NCBI GenBank assembly: GCA_045586385.1
Contig: JAZNAE010000011.1
Coordinates: forward strand, 124,001 to 188,000
Reading direction: 5' to 3'
DNA from: Suilimivivens sp045586385
GTDB taxonomy: Bacteria; Bacillota; Clostridia; Lachnospirales; Lachnospiraceae
Length of the DNA stretch: 64,000 nucleotides
Part shown: piece by piece, positions 37,320-45,826 of the stretch
Layout of the letters: every line of letters begins with the position of its first letter
Numbering within the stretch: position 1 is the first letter of the stretch
Program-made: the position numbers and the translations under genes
Notes under the pieces: model-generated
Databases searched by the model: none
Told to the model about the DNA's origin: nothing
What the model saw: the letters and a program-made list of their open reading frames with translations, nothing else

Positions 37320-38180
37320 GTGTATAGTGAAGATATTCATATATGGGATTTTGCTCATCCAGATGAATTAGTAAGTCTTGCATACAATAATGATAATATT
37401 TTAATTGAAGATAATCCGAAAGCTAAAACTAATTTATGCTATATTTTTTTCTCGTCTAATGGCGTAATAATAAACGAAAAGAAAAAATTTGAACAGGAAA
37501 TAGCTAAAGGAAACAGATACGAATGGAAAAATATCAGTAAAAATTACTTGATTAGAAGAAAGGCAAAACGTTTAATCTTCGTTAGAGATATATATGTGCA
37601 ATGGTATATTACCGGAATAAATTCACGTATTAATACAATTGAGAAATTAGCTGATTCCCTAAGAGAGTTAACAAACGGAATGGAAATTGTTACCGTAGGT
37701 ACGTCTTCGGGAGGGTATATGGCAACCCTTATGGGGATTAAGCTCGGTGCAAAGCATGTATTGAATTTTTCGGGACAATATATATTAAACGAAGAAGGAG
37801 GACCTTTAGTCAAAAAGGCACTGCAACACGGATACGCGTATGCAAATATTATTAATTTGGTAAAATCTAAGCAAATTCCGATTTTCTATTTTGTGCCATA
37901 CGAAAGTATGCAGGACGTTGAACAGTATGAGCTTGTAAAAAATATTGATAATGTAAAGTCAATACGAATAAATACTAATCAACATGGAAAGGTAATTCAT
38001 ACAATAAATATACCATTTATTTTATCTAAGAAAACCGGCGAGTTGTTTTCCCTGTATGAACGCGGGCGGCATATTGTATGGAAGCAAAATGCTTTTCTGT
38101 GGAAGAGTGCGAATTTAGTTGATTTATTTTTATGTGGCTTGAATTATCTGTATATATGGATAAAGAAAGATAGAGGATAA
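37320..38180 (+). CDS. Alpha/beta-hydrolase-like protein
   Basis: A 286-residue protein with one clear motif: VTVGTSSGGYMATLMG (about 121-136), the nucleophile elbow GxSxGG of serine hydrolases. A downstream FYFVPYESMQDVEQYE and a late NQHGKVIH could supply the acid and histidine. The C-terminus (WKSANLVDLFLCGLNYLYIWIKK) looks membrane-associated. It may be an esterase, deacylase or an Asp2-like acyltransferase; no family is certain. The start is GTG with GAGGTGAGGAG 8 bases upstream. It is followed 4 bases later by a hexapeptide acyltransferase, so the pair may handle one acyl group. Confidence 0.62.
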   Translation: MYSEDIHIWDFAHPDELVSLAYNNDNILIEDNPKAKTNLCYIFFSSNGVIINEKKKFEQEIAKGNRYEWKNISKNYLIRRKAKRLIFVRDIYVQWYITGINSRINTIEKLADSLRELTNGMEIVTVGTSSGGYMATLMGIKLGAKHVLNFSGQYILNEEGGPLVKKALQHGYAYANIINLVKSKQIPIFYFVPYESMQDVEQYELVKNIDNVKSIRINTNQHGKVIHTINIPFILSKKTGELFSLYERGRHIVWKQNAFLWKSANLVDLFLCGLNYLYIWIKKDRG

Positions 38181-38184
38181 GAAA

Positions 38185-38724
38185 ATGCTTTCTGTAATAA
38201 AAAAGGTGTTTAGACTTCTGCTTATGAAACACGATGAAAACAGTCCAGAGTACTGGGAAGAATATGGTGTAAAGATAGGTAATAATGTGCATGTGTTGAA
38301 TTCCAAAATAGATAAAGGCTATGGGTATCTAATAGAGATAGGAAATAATGTGACAATTACAGGAGCAACTATTCTTGCGCATGATGCAAGTATAAAAAAA
38401 TTTTTAGGATATACAAAAATAGGAAAAGTAATCATTGGCAATGATGTTTTTATAGGAACTGGAGCGATTGTTTTGCCTAATGTCATTATAGGAGATAATG
38501 TAATTGTAGGTGCGGGGGCGGTTGTAAGGGATAGTATACCCAGCAATAGTGTCGTGACAGGAAATCCGGCGACAATAGTTTGTACTACAGAAGAATATAT
38601 AGAGAAAAACCGTGAAAGAATGAAAGCGTCACATCTTTATATTTCTGAAAATAGTATTCGTACGAAGGAAGAAAAAATGAAGATAAGAGATGAAATAGGC
38701 GATAAAATAGGGTATGATCTATAA
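38185..38724 (+). CDS. Hexapeptide-repeat O-/N-acyltransferase
   Basis: A 179-residue left-handed beta-helix enzyme. Hexapeptide turns run from about residue 28 to 125 (IGNNVHVLNSKI, IGKVIIGNDVFIGTGAIVLPN, IGDNVIVGAGAVV, VVTGNPATIV). A His in ILAHDASIKKF is a candidate catalytic base. Such enzymes acetylate sugar hydroxyl or amino groups from acetyl-CoA; the nearby DegT aminotransferase would create an amino group to acetylate. The C-terminal 50 residues are helical and charged. GAGGA precedes the ATG. Confidence 0.84.
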   Translation: MLSVIKKVFRLLLMKHDENSPEYWEEYGVKIGNNVHVLNSKIDKGYGYLIEIGNNVTITGATILAHDASIKKFLGYTKIGKVIIGNDVFIGTGAIVLPNVIIGDNVIVGAGAVVRDSIPSNSVVTGNPATIVCTTEEYIEKNRERMKASHLYISENSIRTKEEKMKIRDEIGDKIGYDL

Positions 38725-38763
38725 TAGCTTTTGGATTCGTTGAAGGAGAAATAGAAGTAATTT

Positions 38764-40524
38764 ATGAAAAATATTAAGAGTCTATTAGACGTATGGAATA
38801 AAGTAAGGAGCATACTGACTAAGAAGCAGAAAAGAGTAAGCATAGTAGTCTTGTTTTTTACTTTAATTGGGGCAATTTTTGAAACCATCGGTGTTTCGCT
38901 TATTGTCCCGCTTATTCAAGCGATGTTGGAGCCGGAAGAATTGTTATCCAATTCTTTTTTGCAACCGATGTTTAAAGTGCTTTCAGTTAATACAGCCGAA
39001 AGATTAATGTTGATATTGGTAGTAGGTATTGTAGCAATATATATATTGAAAAATGCCTATCTTATTTTTTTGTGCTATTATAGAGAACGGTTTTCTAATA
39101 TTATATTTCGAGAAATCTCTGCAAAAATCATGAAGTCGTATATGAGCAGAGATTATTGCTTTTTTATGAATGCCAATACGGGTGAATTGATTACAAGTAC
39201 ATCTAATGATGTGTCGGGAGTATATAGTATTCTTTATTTTGGTTTAAAGATTATTGCGGAAGTTTTGACGGCGGGTAGCATATGCATTTTTATTTTTGTT
39301 TCAGACTGGATTATGGCGTTGGCGGTAGTGGTAATTGCGCTATGCTGCCTCTTAGTAGTTACACTATTTTTTAAAGAGCGTATGCGAAAATATGGAGAAC
39401 AGTTTCGAGAGTTTCTTACGTTATCCACCAAGTATTCGTTAGAAGCATATTCCGGTATTAAAGAGATAATGATTACAAGACGACAAGATTTTTTTGTGAA
39501 TAATTACGTAAATGCAGTTCGCAGACGTGAGAAACCTAAAATCGGGCAAACGGTTGGGGCAGAAAGTCCAGCATATATTATTGAAGCTATAAGCGTTTTA
39601 GGGTTGATTTCGGCAGTTGGCTTGCGAATTGCAATGGGAGTAGATATTAATGAATTTTTACCGCAACTTGGTGCATTTGCAATTGCGGCTTTTCGTATTT
39701 TACCTTCCCTCGGAAGAATATCGAGTGGTATAAATACAATTGTATATAACTGTCCTTATTTGAATGCTACATATGAATGCTTAAAAGAAGTGAATTATTA
39801 TGAGGATAATAAAGAACAGCCCCAAATTGGGGAAGATGAAGAAAAAGTTGTTTTTATTAATGAGTTGGAGTTAAAAGAGATTGAATGGAGCTATCCAAAT
39901 TCCGATAAAAAAATTTTGGAGAATGCCGGTTTGACAATTAAAAAGGGCACGTCGGTAGCGTTTATAGGTCAATCCGGTGCTGGCAAAACAACATTAGCGG
40001 ACATTATTTTGGGACTATTAGTACCACAAAAAGGGCACGTTATGGTCGATGGGATTGAGATATCACAGATTCCCAATCAATGGAGCAATATGATCGGGTA
40101 TGTGCCACAGTCAATTTATTTGACGGATGATACTATTAGAAATAATGTGGCATTTGGCATTGATGCTGATAAAATAGATGAGGAGCAAATTTGGAAGGTG
40201 CTTGAGCAAGCACAAATCAAACAATTTGTTGAAGAACTTCCTGAAGGTATCGATACCGTAGTTGGAGAGCGTGGTATACGCTTTTCTGGTGGGCAAAAGC
40301 AAAGAATCGCTATTGCGAGAGCACTTTATTGTAATCCGGATATTTTGGTATTGGATGAGGCGACATCTGCGTTAGATAATGAGACAGAGGAAGCTGTTAT
40401 GGATGCGATTGATGCTTTACATGGTCACAAAACAATAATTGTAATTGCACATAGGTTATCTACAATAGAGAATTGTGATAAGGTATATGAAGTTGCAGAC
40501 AAGAATATTATTATGCGAAAGTAA
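38764..40524 (+). CDS. PglK/MsbA-like ABC transporter, fused permease-ATPase (copy 2)
   Basis: A 586-residue ABC half-transporter paralogous to the one at 23996. Six spans lie within about residues 20-320, then Walker A GQSGAGKTT (about 402-410), signature FSGGQKQRIAIARAL, Walker B ILVLDEATSALD and IAHRL. Shared stretches such as YLTDDTIRNNVAFGI and QLGAFAIAAFRILPSLGRI-like sequence show close kinship with copy 1. The signature starts FSGG where copy 1 has LSGG. AAGGAG lies 15 bases from the ATG, longer than usual. Presumed lipid-linked glycan flippase. Confidence 0.88.
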   Translation: MKNIKSLLDVWNKVRSILTKKQKRVSIVVLFFTLIGAIFETIGVSLIVPLIQAMLEPEELLSNSFLQPMFKVLSVNTAERLMLILVVGIVAIYILKNAYLIFLCYYRERFSNIIFREISAKIMKSYMSRDYCFFMNANTGELITSTSNDVSGVYSILYFGLKIIAEVLTAGSICIFIFVSDWIMALAVVVIALCCLLVVTLFFKERMRKYGEQFREFLTLSTKYSLEAYSGIKEIMITRRQDFFVNNYVNAVRRREKPKIGQTVGAESPAYIIEAISVLGLISAVGLRIAMGVDINEFLPQLGAFAIAAFRILPSLGRISSGINTIVYNCPYLNATYECLKEVNYYEDNKEQPQIGEDEEKVVFINELELKEIEWSYPNSDKKILENAGLTIKKGTSVAFIGQSGAGKTTLADIILGLLVPQKGHVMVDGIEISQIPNQWSNMIGYVPQSIYLTDDTIRNNVAFGIDADKIDEEQIWKVLEQAQIKQFVEELPEGIDTVVGERGIRFSGGQKQRIAIARALYCNPDILVLDEATSALDNETEEAVMDAIDALHGHKTIIVIAHRLSTIENCDKVYEVADKNIIMRK

Positions 40525-40542
40525 CAAATAGGGAGAATAAGG

Positions 40543-41748
40543 ATGAATATTCTTTTTATTGCACATGAGCGAAATATGGGAGGAGCATCCAAATCACTAG
40601 TCACATTAGTGGAGGAGATAAAAGAGAGAGGAAATGAGGTCCGGGTTATTCTTCCCATTCGGTATGGACAAGTTTATAAAGAACTGGTTCGAAAGGAAAT
40701 ACCTGTTAAAGTAATTTTTTTTGGCTGGTGGATGTATCCATTTAATTGGAACTGGATTTTAAAACTTGGGTTTCGTTTTTTACATTTACTGGAGTTTATT
40801 CCGGCACACCGTATTGCACGTATTGCATCTAAGAACAATGTACAGATTATTCATTCAAATTCCAGTACAATAGATGTTGGCGCAAAAGCAGCAAGCATAA
40901 TTGGATTACCGCATATATGGCATTTTAGGGAGTTTGGTGATAAAGATTATAACCTCACTTTTTTACAGGGAAGAAATACCAGTTGTAATTATGTTAATAT
41001 GAAAACGACAAAAATTGTGTATATCTCTCAAGCATTGCATGACTATTATCAAGACACTATCGAAGAAGAAAAAAGCTGCGTAATATATAACGGAGTTTCA
41101 GATGCCTTTTCTATTGATAAATATGGTGAGAAAACATTTGTAGAAAGGGATAAACCAATTACATTTCTTATTTCAGGAAATTTGCATCGTAATAAGCGAC
41201 AGGATTTGGTTTTGGAAGCTGCAAAAATTCTATTAGAGAGAGGAAATACGCAATTTCGTCTTTATCTTGCTGGAGAAGCTTCTGCATTAGCTGACTCTCA
41301 AAAATATAAACAGGAACTTTTAGACAGAGTTAATGAGATGATAAATGGAAACATAGGTAAAACACCGGAAATTGCTTTGTTGGGATTTGTTTCTGATATG
41401 AGAGAACTACGTAAAGAAGCAGATGTAGAGATTGTATGTTCTTCGATGGAAGCATTTGGAAGAGTGACAGTAGAAGCAATGATGAGCTCAAACCCTGTAA
41501 TTGCATCATCAGCAGGAGCTAATGTGGAATTAATAGAGGATGGTAAGAACGGATTCCTTTTTGAAGCAGATAATGCCGTAGAATTGGCAGACAGAATGGA
41601 AGTATTTATTAAGAATAATTCATTGCTAAATCACATGGGGAAATATGCACACCAATATGCGTGCGAACGCTTTCCTTCCAAAAAAAATTCAGAAAAAATT
41701 GAGCAGTTATATAAAAAAGTATTAGAATCAAGTGCTGACGTGAATTGA
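40543..41748 (+). CDS. GT4 family glycosyltransferase
   Basis: A 401-residue GT-B enzyme. ILFIAHERNMGGASKSLV (residues 3-20) contains the acceptor-side GG loop. LISGNLHRNKRQDLVLEAA (about 209-227) opens the donor domain, and CSSMEAFGRVTVEAMMSSNPVIAS (about 304-327) carries the conserved E-x7-E pair. It is the last glycosyltransferase before the CDP-sugar block and is separated from it by 73 bases that hold a small inverted repeat. RBS AGGGAGAATAAGG. Specificity unknown. Confidence 0.88.
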   Translation: MNILFIAHERNMGGASKSLVTLVEEIKERGNEVRVILPIRYGQVYKELVRKEIPVKVIFFGWWMYPFNWNWILKLGFRFLHLLEFIPAHRIARIASKNNVQIIHSNSSTIDVGAKAASIIGLPHIWHFREFGDKDYNLTFLQGRNTSCNYVNMKTTKIVYISQALHDYYQDTIEEEKSCVIYNGVSDAFSIDKYGEKTFVERDKPITFLISGNLHRNKRQDLVLEAAKILLERGNTQFRLYLAGEASALADSQKYKQELLDRVNEMINGNIGKTPEIALLGFVSDMRELRKEADVEIVCSSMEAFGRVTVEAMMSSNPVIASSAGANVELIEDGKNGFLFEADNAVELADRMEVFIKNNSLLNHMGKYAHQYACERFPSKKNSEKIEQLYKKVLESSADVN

Positions 41749-41752
41749 TGGT

Positions 41753-41780
41753 AGGTATAATTAGCTCGAAAATAATACCT
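41753..41780 (+). other. Imperfect inverted repeat before rfbF
   Basis: AGGTAT at 41753-41758 pairs with ATACCT at 41775-41780, and three further A/T pairs form after one mismatch, leaving a 9-base loop. No run of T follows, so it is a poor intrinsic terminator. It may be an mRNA hairpin or an operator at the start of the CDP-sugar block. Evidence is the base pairing only. Confidence 0.25.
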
Positions 41781-41821
41781 GTAAAGCAAAATATATATTG
41801 TACTAAGGAAGGGTGAACTTT

Positions 41822-42598
41822 ATGAAAGTAGTTATTTTAGCAGGTGGATATGGTACGCGTATAAGCGAAGAAAGCCATTTAAAACCAAAACCTATGATAG
41901 AAATCGGAGACAAACCCATTTTGTGGCATATTATGAAGGAGTATTCTTACTATGGATTTAATGAATTTATAATATGTTGCGGATATAAGCAACACGTTAT
42001 AAAGGAATGGTTTGCGGATTATTATTTATATAATGCTGATGTGACATTTGATTTCGCAGATGGTGGTAGCATGCAAATTCACAATAATGTAGCTGAGCCA
42101 TGGAAAGTTACGTTGGTTGATACAGGGCTTGATACAATGACAGGTGGAAGGATTAAGAGAATTAAAAAATTTATTGGGAATGAGACTTTCATGCTGACTT
42201 ATGGAGACGGAGTGTCGAATGTAAATATACAAGAATTGTATGAATTTCATAAAAATCATGGTAAAATGATTACATTAACAGCTATTAGTGTGGCACAGCG
42301 ATTTGGAATATTAGAGATGACATCTGACAACAACATCACCTCATTTCATGAAAAGAAAAGAAACGATGGTGAGCGTGTTAATGGTGGGTATATGGTGTGT
42401 GAGCCGGCGCTGTTTGACTTAATACAAGGTGATGCTATTATGTTAGAGAAAGAACCTTTGGAAATGGCAACAAAAATGGGTCAAGTTATGGCGTATAAGC
42501 ATGATGGCTTTTGGCAGAGTATGGATACCAAGAGGGAAAAAGATAAATTAGATGAACTCTGGAAAGAAGGCAATGCACCTTGGAAAATTTGGGATTAG
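41822..42598 (+). CDS. rfbF: Glucose-1-phosphate cytidylyltransferase
   Basis: A 258-residue nucleotidyltransferase that makes CDP-glucose from CTP and glucose-1-phosphate, the first step to CDP-6-deoxyhexoses. VVILAGGYGTRISEESHLKPKPMIEIG (residues 3-29, shown by its GGYGTR and KPKPM parts) is the nucleotide-binding signature with Lys23. Further family landmarks are FIICCGYKQHVIKEWF, VDTGLDTMTGGRIKR, MLTYGDGVSNVNI and GGYMVCEP. The ATG at 41822 follows AAGGAAGGG. Partners rfbH and rfbG lie at 42612 and 52786, so the pathway is split by a ten-kilobase insertion of accessory genes. Confidence 0.95.
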   Translation: MKVVILAGGYGTRISEESHLKPKPMIEIGDKPILWHIMKEYSYYGFNEFIICCGYKQHVIKEWFADYYLYNADVTFDFADGGSMQIHNNVAEPWKVTLVDTGLDTMTGGRIKRIKKFIGNETFMLTYGDGVSNVNIQELYEFHKNHGKMITLTAISVAQRFGILEMTSDNNITSFHEKKRNDGERVNGGYMVCEPALFDLIQGDAIMLEKEPLEMATKMGQVMAYKHDGFWQSMDTKREKDKLDELWKEGNAPWKIWD

Positions 42599-42611
42599 TG
42601 GGGAACGCGGA

Positions 42612-43952
42612 ATGTTTATAAATAAGACTGAACAACAGGCAAAAGAAGAAATATTGGATTTAGTAAGGGAATATGCGAACACTTTTCATAATCAGAAATC
42701 AGTTTTTGCAGAAGGACAGAGGATACCCTATGCGTCACGTGTGTATGACAGTGCAGAAATAGTAAACTTGGTAGACAGTGCATTGGAATTTTGGTTAACT
42801 TCAGGTAGATACACAGATGAATTCGAAAAGAAGTTTTCAGATTATTTAAGAGTAAAATTTTGTGCCTTGGTTAACTCAGGTTCCTCAGCAAATTTATTGG
42901 CATTCATGTCTCTTACTTCACCGCTATTAGGAGAGAGAAGGATTGAACGTGGTGATGAAGTAATTACAGTTGCAGCCGGATTCCCAACTACAGTAGCACC
43001 AATCATCCAATATGGAGCAATTCCTGTTTTTGTAGATGTTACAATTCCCCAGTACAACATTGATGTTGAACAATTGGAGATGGCTTTGTCGAAAAAAACT
43101 AAAGCAGTCATGATTGCTCATACGCTGGGGAATCCATTTGACTTAAAGGGCGTAAAAACTTTTTGCGATAAGCATAACTTATGGCTAGTAGAAGATAATT
43201 GCGATGCGCTGGGTTCAAAATATATACTAGATGGAGAAGAAAAATTTACGGGAACAATTGGTGATATAGGAACATCAAGTTTTTATCCGCCACATCATAT
43301 GACAATGGGAGAGGGAGGAGCAGTTTATACCAATAATCCTATTTTAAACAAGATAATTCGGTCATTTAGAGATTGGGGGCGTGACTGCGTATGTCCTTCA
43401 GGGTGTGATAATTTATGCGGACACCGTTTTGACAAGCAATATGGCGAATTGCCAATCGGATACGATCATAAGTATGTATATTCACACTTTGGATATAATT
43501 TAAAGGCAACAGATATGCAGGCTGCTATTGGGTGCGCACAGCTTGAGAAGTTTCCTGAGTTTGTCAAAAGTAGAAAACGCAATTTTGAATATTTGCGTAA
43601 TAGGTTAGAATGTGTAGAGGATAAATTGATTTTACCGGTGGCGTGTGACAATGCAGAGCCAAGTTGGTTTGGATTCTTGATTACATGTCGAGATAATGTG
43701 GATAGAAACCTTGTTGTAAAGCATATAGAAAGTAAGGGGATTCAAACTAGAATGTTATTTGCCGGTAATTTGATTAAACACCCATGCTTTGATGAGATGA
43801 GAAAAATAAAGCAAGGGTATCGGGTGATTGGTGAACTTGAAAATACAAATAAAATTATGAACAGCTCATTTTGGATAGGAGTATATCCCGGTATGACAGA
43901 GGACATGCTTGATTATATGGCAAAGGAAATAATATGCAAGGTAAGAGAGTAA
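42612..43952 (+). CDS. rfbH: CDP-4-keto-6-deoxy-D-glucose 3-dehydrase (E1)
   Basis: A 446-residue DegT-fold enzyme that uses PMP and an iron-sulfur cluster to remove the C3 hydroxyl of CDP-4-keto-6-deoxyglucose. SFYPPHHMTMGEGG has His228/229 where aminotransferases carry the PLP lysine, the hallmark of E1. Cys197 (DNCDALGS) together with the C259-C261-C265-C269 group (DCVCPSGCDNLCG) supplies cluster ligands. The E3-type reductase (RfbI/AscD) that returns electrons was not seen in the window. The ATG at 42612 is the natural start; earlier in-frame codons lie in rfbF. Confidence 0.94.
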   Translation: MFINKTEQQAKEEILDLVREYANTFHNQKSVFAEGQRIPYASRVYDSAEIVNLVDSALEFWLTSGRYTDEFEKKFSDYLRVKFCALVNSGSSANLLAFMSLTSPLLGERRIERGDEVITVAAGFPTTVAPIIQYGAIPVFVDVTIPQYNIDVEQLEMALSKKTKAVMIAHTLGNPFDLKGVKTFCDKHNLWLVEDNCDALGSKYILDGEEKFTGTIGDIGTSSFYPPHHMTMGEGGAVYTNNPILNKIIRSFRDWGRDCVCPSGCDNLCGHRFDKQYGELPIGYDHKYVYSHFGYNLKATDMQAAIGCAQLEKFPEFVKSRKRNFEYLRNRLECVEDKLILPVACDNAEPSWFGFLITCRDNVDRNLVVKHIESKGIQTRMLFAGNLIKHPCFDEMRKIKQGYRVIGELENTNKIMNSSFWIGVYPGMTEDMLDYMAKEIICKVRE

Positions 43953-43975
43953 TTTGTTGAAAAAAGTAAAAAATT

Positions 43976-44008
43976 GGAGGCAATACAGAATATCTGTATA
44001 GAATAAAA
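43976..44008 (+). promoter_or_regulatory. Shine-Dalgarno separated from its start by a perfect hairpin
   Basis: GGAGG at 43976-43980 is 27 bases from the only credible ATG (44008), too far for normal initiation. Between them ATACAG (43983-43988) pairs perfectly with CTGTAT (43994-43999) across a five-base loop. Folding removes 17 bases and leaves about 10, a workable spacing. An in-frame TAG at 43999-44001 rules out an earlier start. Similar hairpin-shortened spacing is known from phage T4 gene 38. Confidence 0.5.
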
Positions 44009-45816
44009 TGCGATTATCTGACTATGTAATACAGTATTTAGAACAAGAAGAAGTAAAACATATTTTTATGCTAAGCGGAGGGGGAATTATGTATTTAGTT
44101 GATTCCCTTGGAAAAAGTAAAATTGATTATGTGTGTTGTCATCACGAGCAAGCGGCCGGTATAGCAGCGCAAGCATATGCAATGGAAGCAAACAGGATAG
44201 GAGTGTGCTTGGTAACAACAGGTCCGGGAGGAACAAATGCATTAACTGCAGCGGGTGCAGCATATGTAGATTCAACTCCGATGCTATTTCTGTCCGGGCA
44301 GGTAAAAACAGCAGATTTTGCATCGCTGCGTAATGTGAGACAATTCGGGGCTCAGGAAAATGATATTGTGTCAATGGCAAAGCCAATAACGAAATATGCA
44401 GTAACAGTATTACAAGCTGAAGAGATACGCTATTATTTAGAAAAGGCTTTATACATTGCTATGCATGGAAGAAGAGGACCGGTATGGCTGGATATTCCGT
44501 TGGATATTCAAAATGCTGACATCAATCCTGATACGCTTAGAGCATTTGATGCGTGTGAAATTACTGATGAAGATATTATTGCGGAGAATGAACCTAATGA
44601 AAAAGAAATAGAAAAAGTAATAGAAAGTGTTATTTTATCTCTTCAAAGTTGCAATAGACCGTTAATTTTAGTGGGACATGGAGTAGTTGCATCAGATGCA
44701 CAAGATGTTTTCCGAGATATACAACGAAAACTTAAAATTCCTGTTATATCAACGTGGCGTGCACTAGAGATTATGGATTATGATGATGCATACTTTTTTG
44801 GAAGTCCAGGACTTCAAGCTAATAGATATTCAAATTTGATTACACAAGGGGCAGATTTTCTTTTAGTACTTGGAAGCCGTATGGATAATATGATTACGGC
44901 TTTTAATGAAGAACATTTTGCTTTTCGCGCAAAAAAGGTTTTTGTTGACATTGACTCTAATGAAATCAAGAAATTAGCAATGACTAATGTTACTTCGGCG
45001 ACTTGTGATGTGTCTTATTTTTTGCAGAAGTTAAAGAGAAGAATAGAAGGAGTTAAATTTGCAAATTACTCAAAGTGGGTAAAATTTTGCAGAGACATAA
45101 AGCGCCAATATCCCTTATTAAAAGAAAAACAAGAGAAAGAAATAGAAGGTATTGATTTGTATCAATTTACGATGAAACTATCTGAGTATTGTAGTGAGTC
45201 AGATGTGATTGTTGCTTCCTCTACAAGTAGATGCAATACAGCGGGTCATATGGCATTTAAACATAAAGCCAACCAAAAGACTATTTCTTCTATGGGATAT
45301 GGTTCTATGGGCTTTGCATTACCGTCTGTTGTTGGGGCATGGTTTGCATCTGGTAAAAAGCGAGTTATTATGTTAGAAGGAGATGGAAGCTTTCAATTAA
45401 ATATACAAGAGTTGCAAACAATAGTGCATCACCAAATTAATGCAAAAATGTTTGTTTTTAATAATGTTGGATATGCTGCAATTGCAACCATGCAAAATCG
45501 CAATTTTGATGGTTTTCACGTGGGAAGCGATGGAGAGAGTGGAGTGACATTTCCGAATTTGCAGAAACTAGCAGATGCCTATGGAATTACATATTATTCA
45601 GTCGATAGAAGTGAAGATAGTGACGGAGTAATAATGAAAACATTGCATTGCGAAGGGCCGGTAATTTGTGAATTTAAAGGTTCTATTTTGTATGATGAGA
45701 TTCCCAAATGTATTTCTATGATTGATAAAGAGGGAAAACGAGTTTCTGCAAACTTAGAAAATCCATTTCCTTTTTTAGAACAAAGCAAATTAGATGAAAT
45801 ATACAAAGGACTTTAA
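44008..45816 (+). CDS. ThDP-dependent acetolactate synthase-like enzyme (YerE-type candidate)
   Basis: A 602-residue thiamine-diphosphate enzyme of the acetolactate synthase fold. CCHHEQAAGIAAQAYA holds the catalytic Glu47, TTGPGGTNALTA is the conserved N-domain loop, and LEGDGSFQLNIQEL to FVFNNVGY (about 456-489) is the GDG-NN cofactor motif. No regulatory-subunit gene is adjacent and the context is sugar biosynthesis. In Yersinia a relative, YerE, adds an acetaldehyde unit from pyruvate to C4 of a CDP-3,6-dideoxy-4-keto sugar. The flanking rfbF/rfbH genes make the same role likely here. Ordinary acetolactate synthesis is the alternative. Confidence 0.85.
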   Translation: MRLSDYVIQYLEQEEVKHIFMLSGGGIMYLVDSLGKSKIDYVCCHHEQAAGIAAQAYAMEANRIGVCLVTTGPGGTNALTAAGAAYVDSTPMLFLSGQVKTADFASLRNVRQFGAQENDIVSMAKPITKYAVTVLQAEEIRYYLEKALYIAMHGRRGPVWLDIPLDIQNADINPDTLRAFDACEITDEDIIAENEPNEKEIEKVIESVILSLQSCNRPLILVGHGVVASDAQDVFRDIQRKLKIPVISTWRALEIMDYDDAYFFGSPGLQANRYSNLITQGADFLLVLGSRMDNMITAFNEEHFAFRAKKVFVDIDSNEIKKLAMTNVTSATCDVSYFLQKLKRRIEGVKFANYSKWVKFCRDIKRQYPLLKEKQEKEIEGIDLYQFTMKLSEYCSESDVIVASSTSRCNTAGHMAFKHKANQKTISSMGYGSMGFALPSVVGAWFASGKKRVIMLEGDGSFQLNIQELQTIVHHQINAKMFVFNNVGYAAIATMQNRNFDGFHVGSDGESGVTFPNLQKLADAYGITYYSVDRSEDSDGVIMKTLHCEGPVICEFKGSILYDEIPKCISMIDKEGKRVSANLENPFPFLEQSKLDEIYKGL

Positions 45817-45826
45817 GGAGACAGAT

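Noticed and set aside
44008..45816. Calling the ThDP enzyme ilvB
   Set aside because: No small regulatory subunit or branched-chain amino acid genes are adjacent; it lies between CDP-sugar genes.
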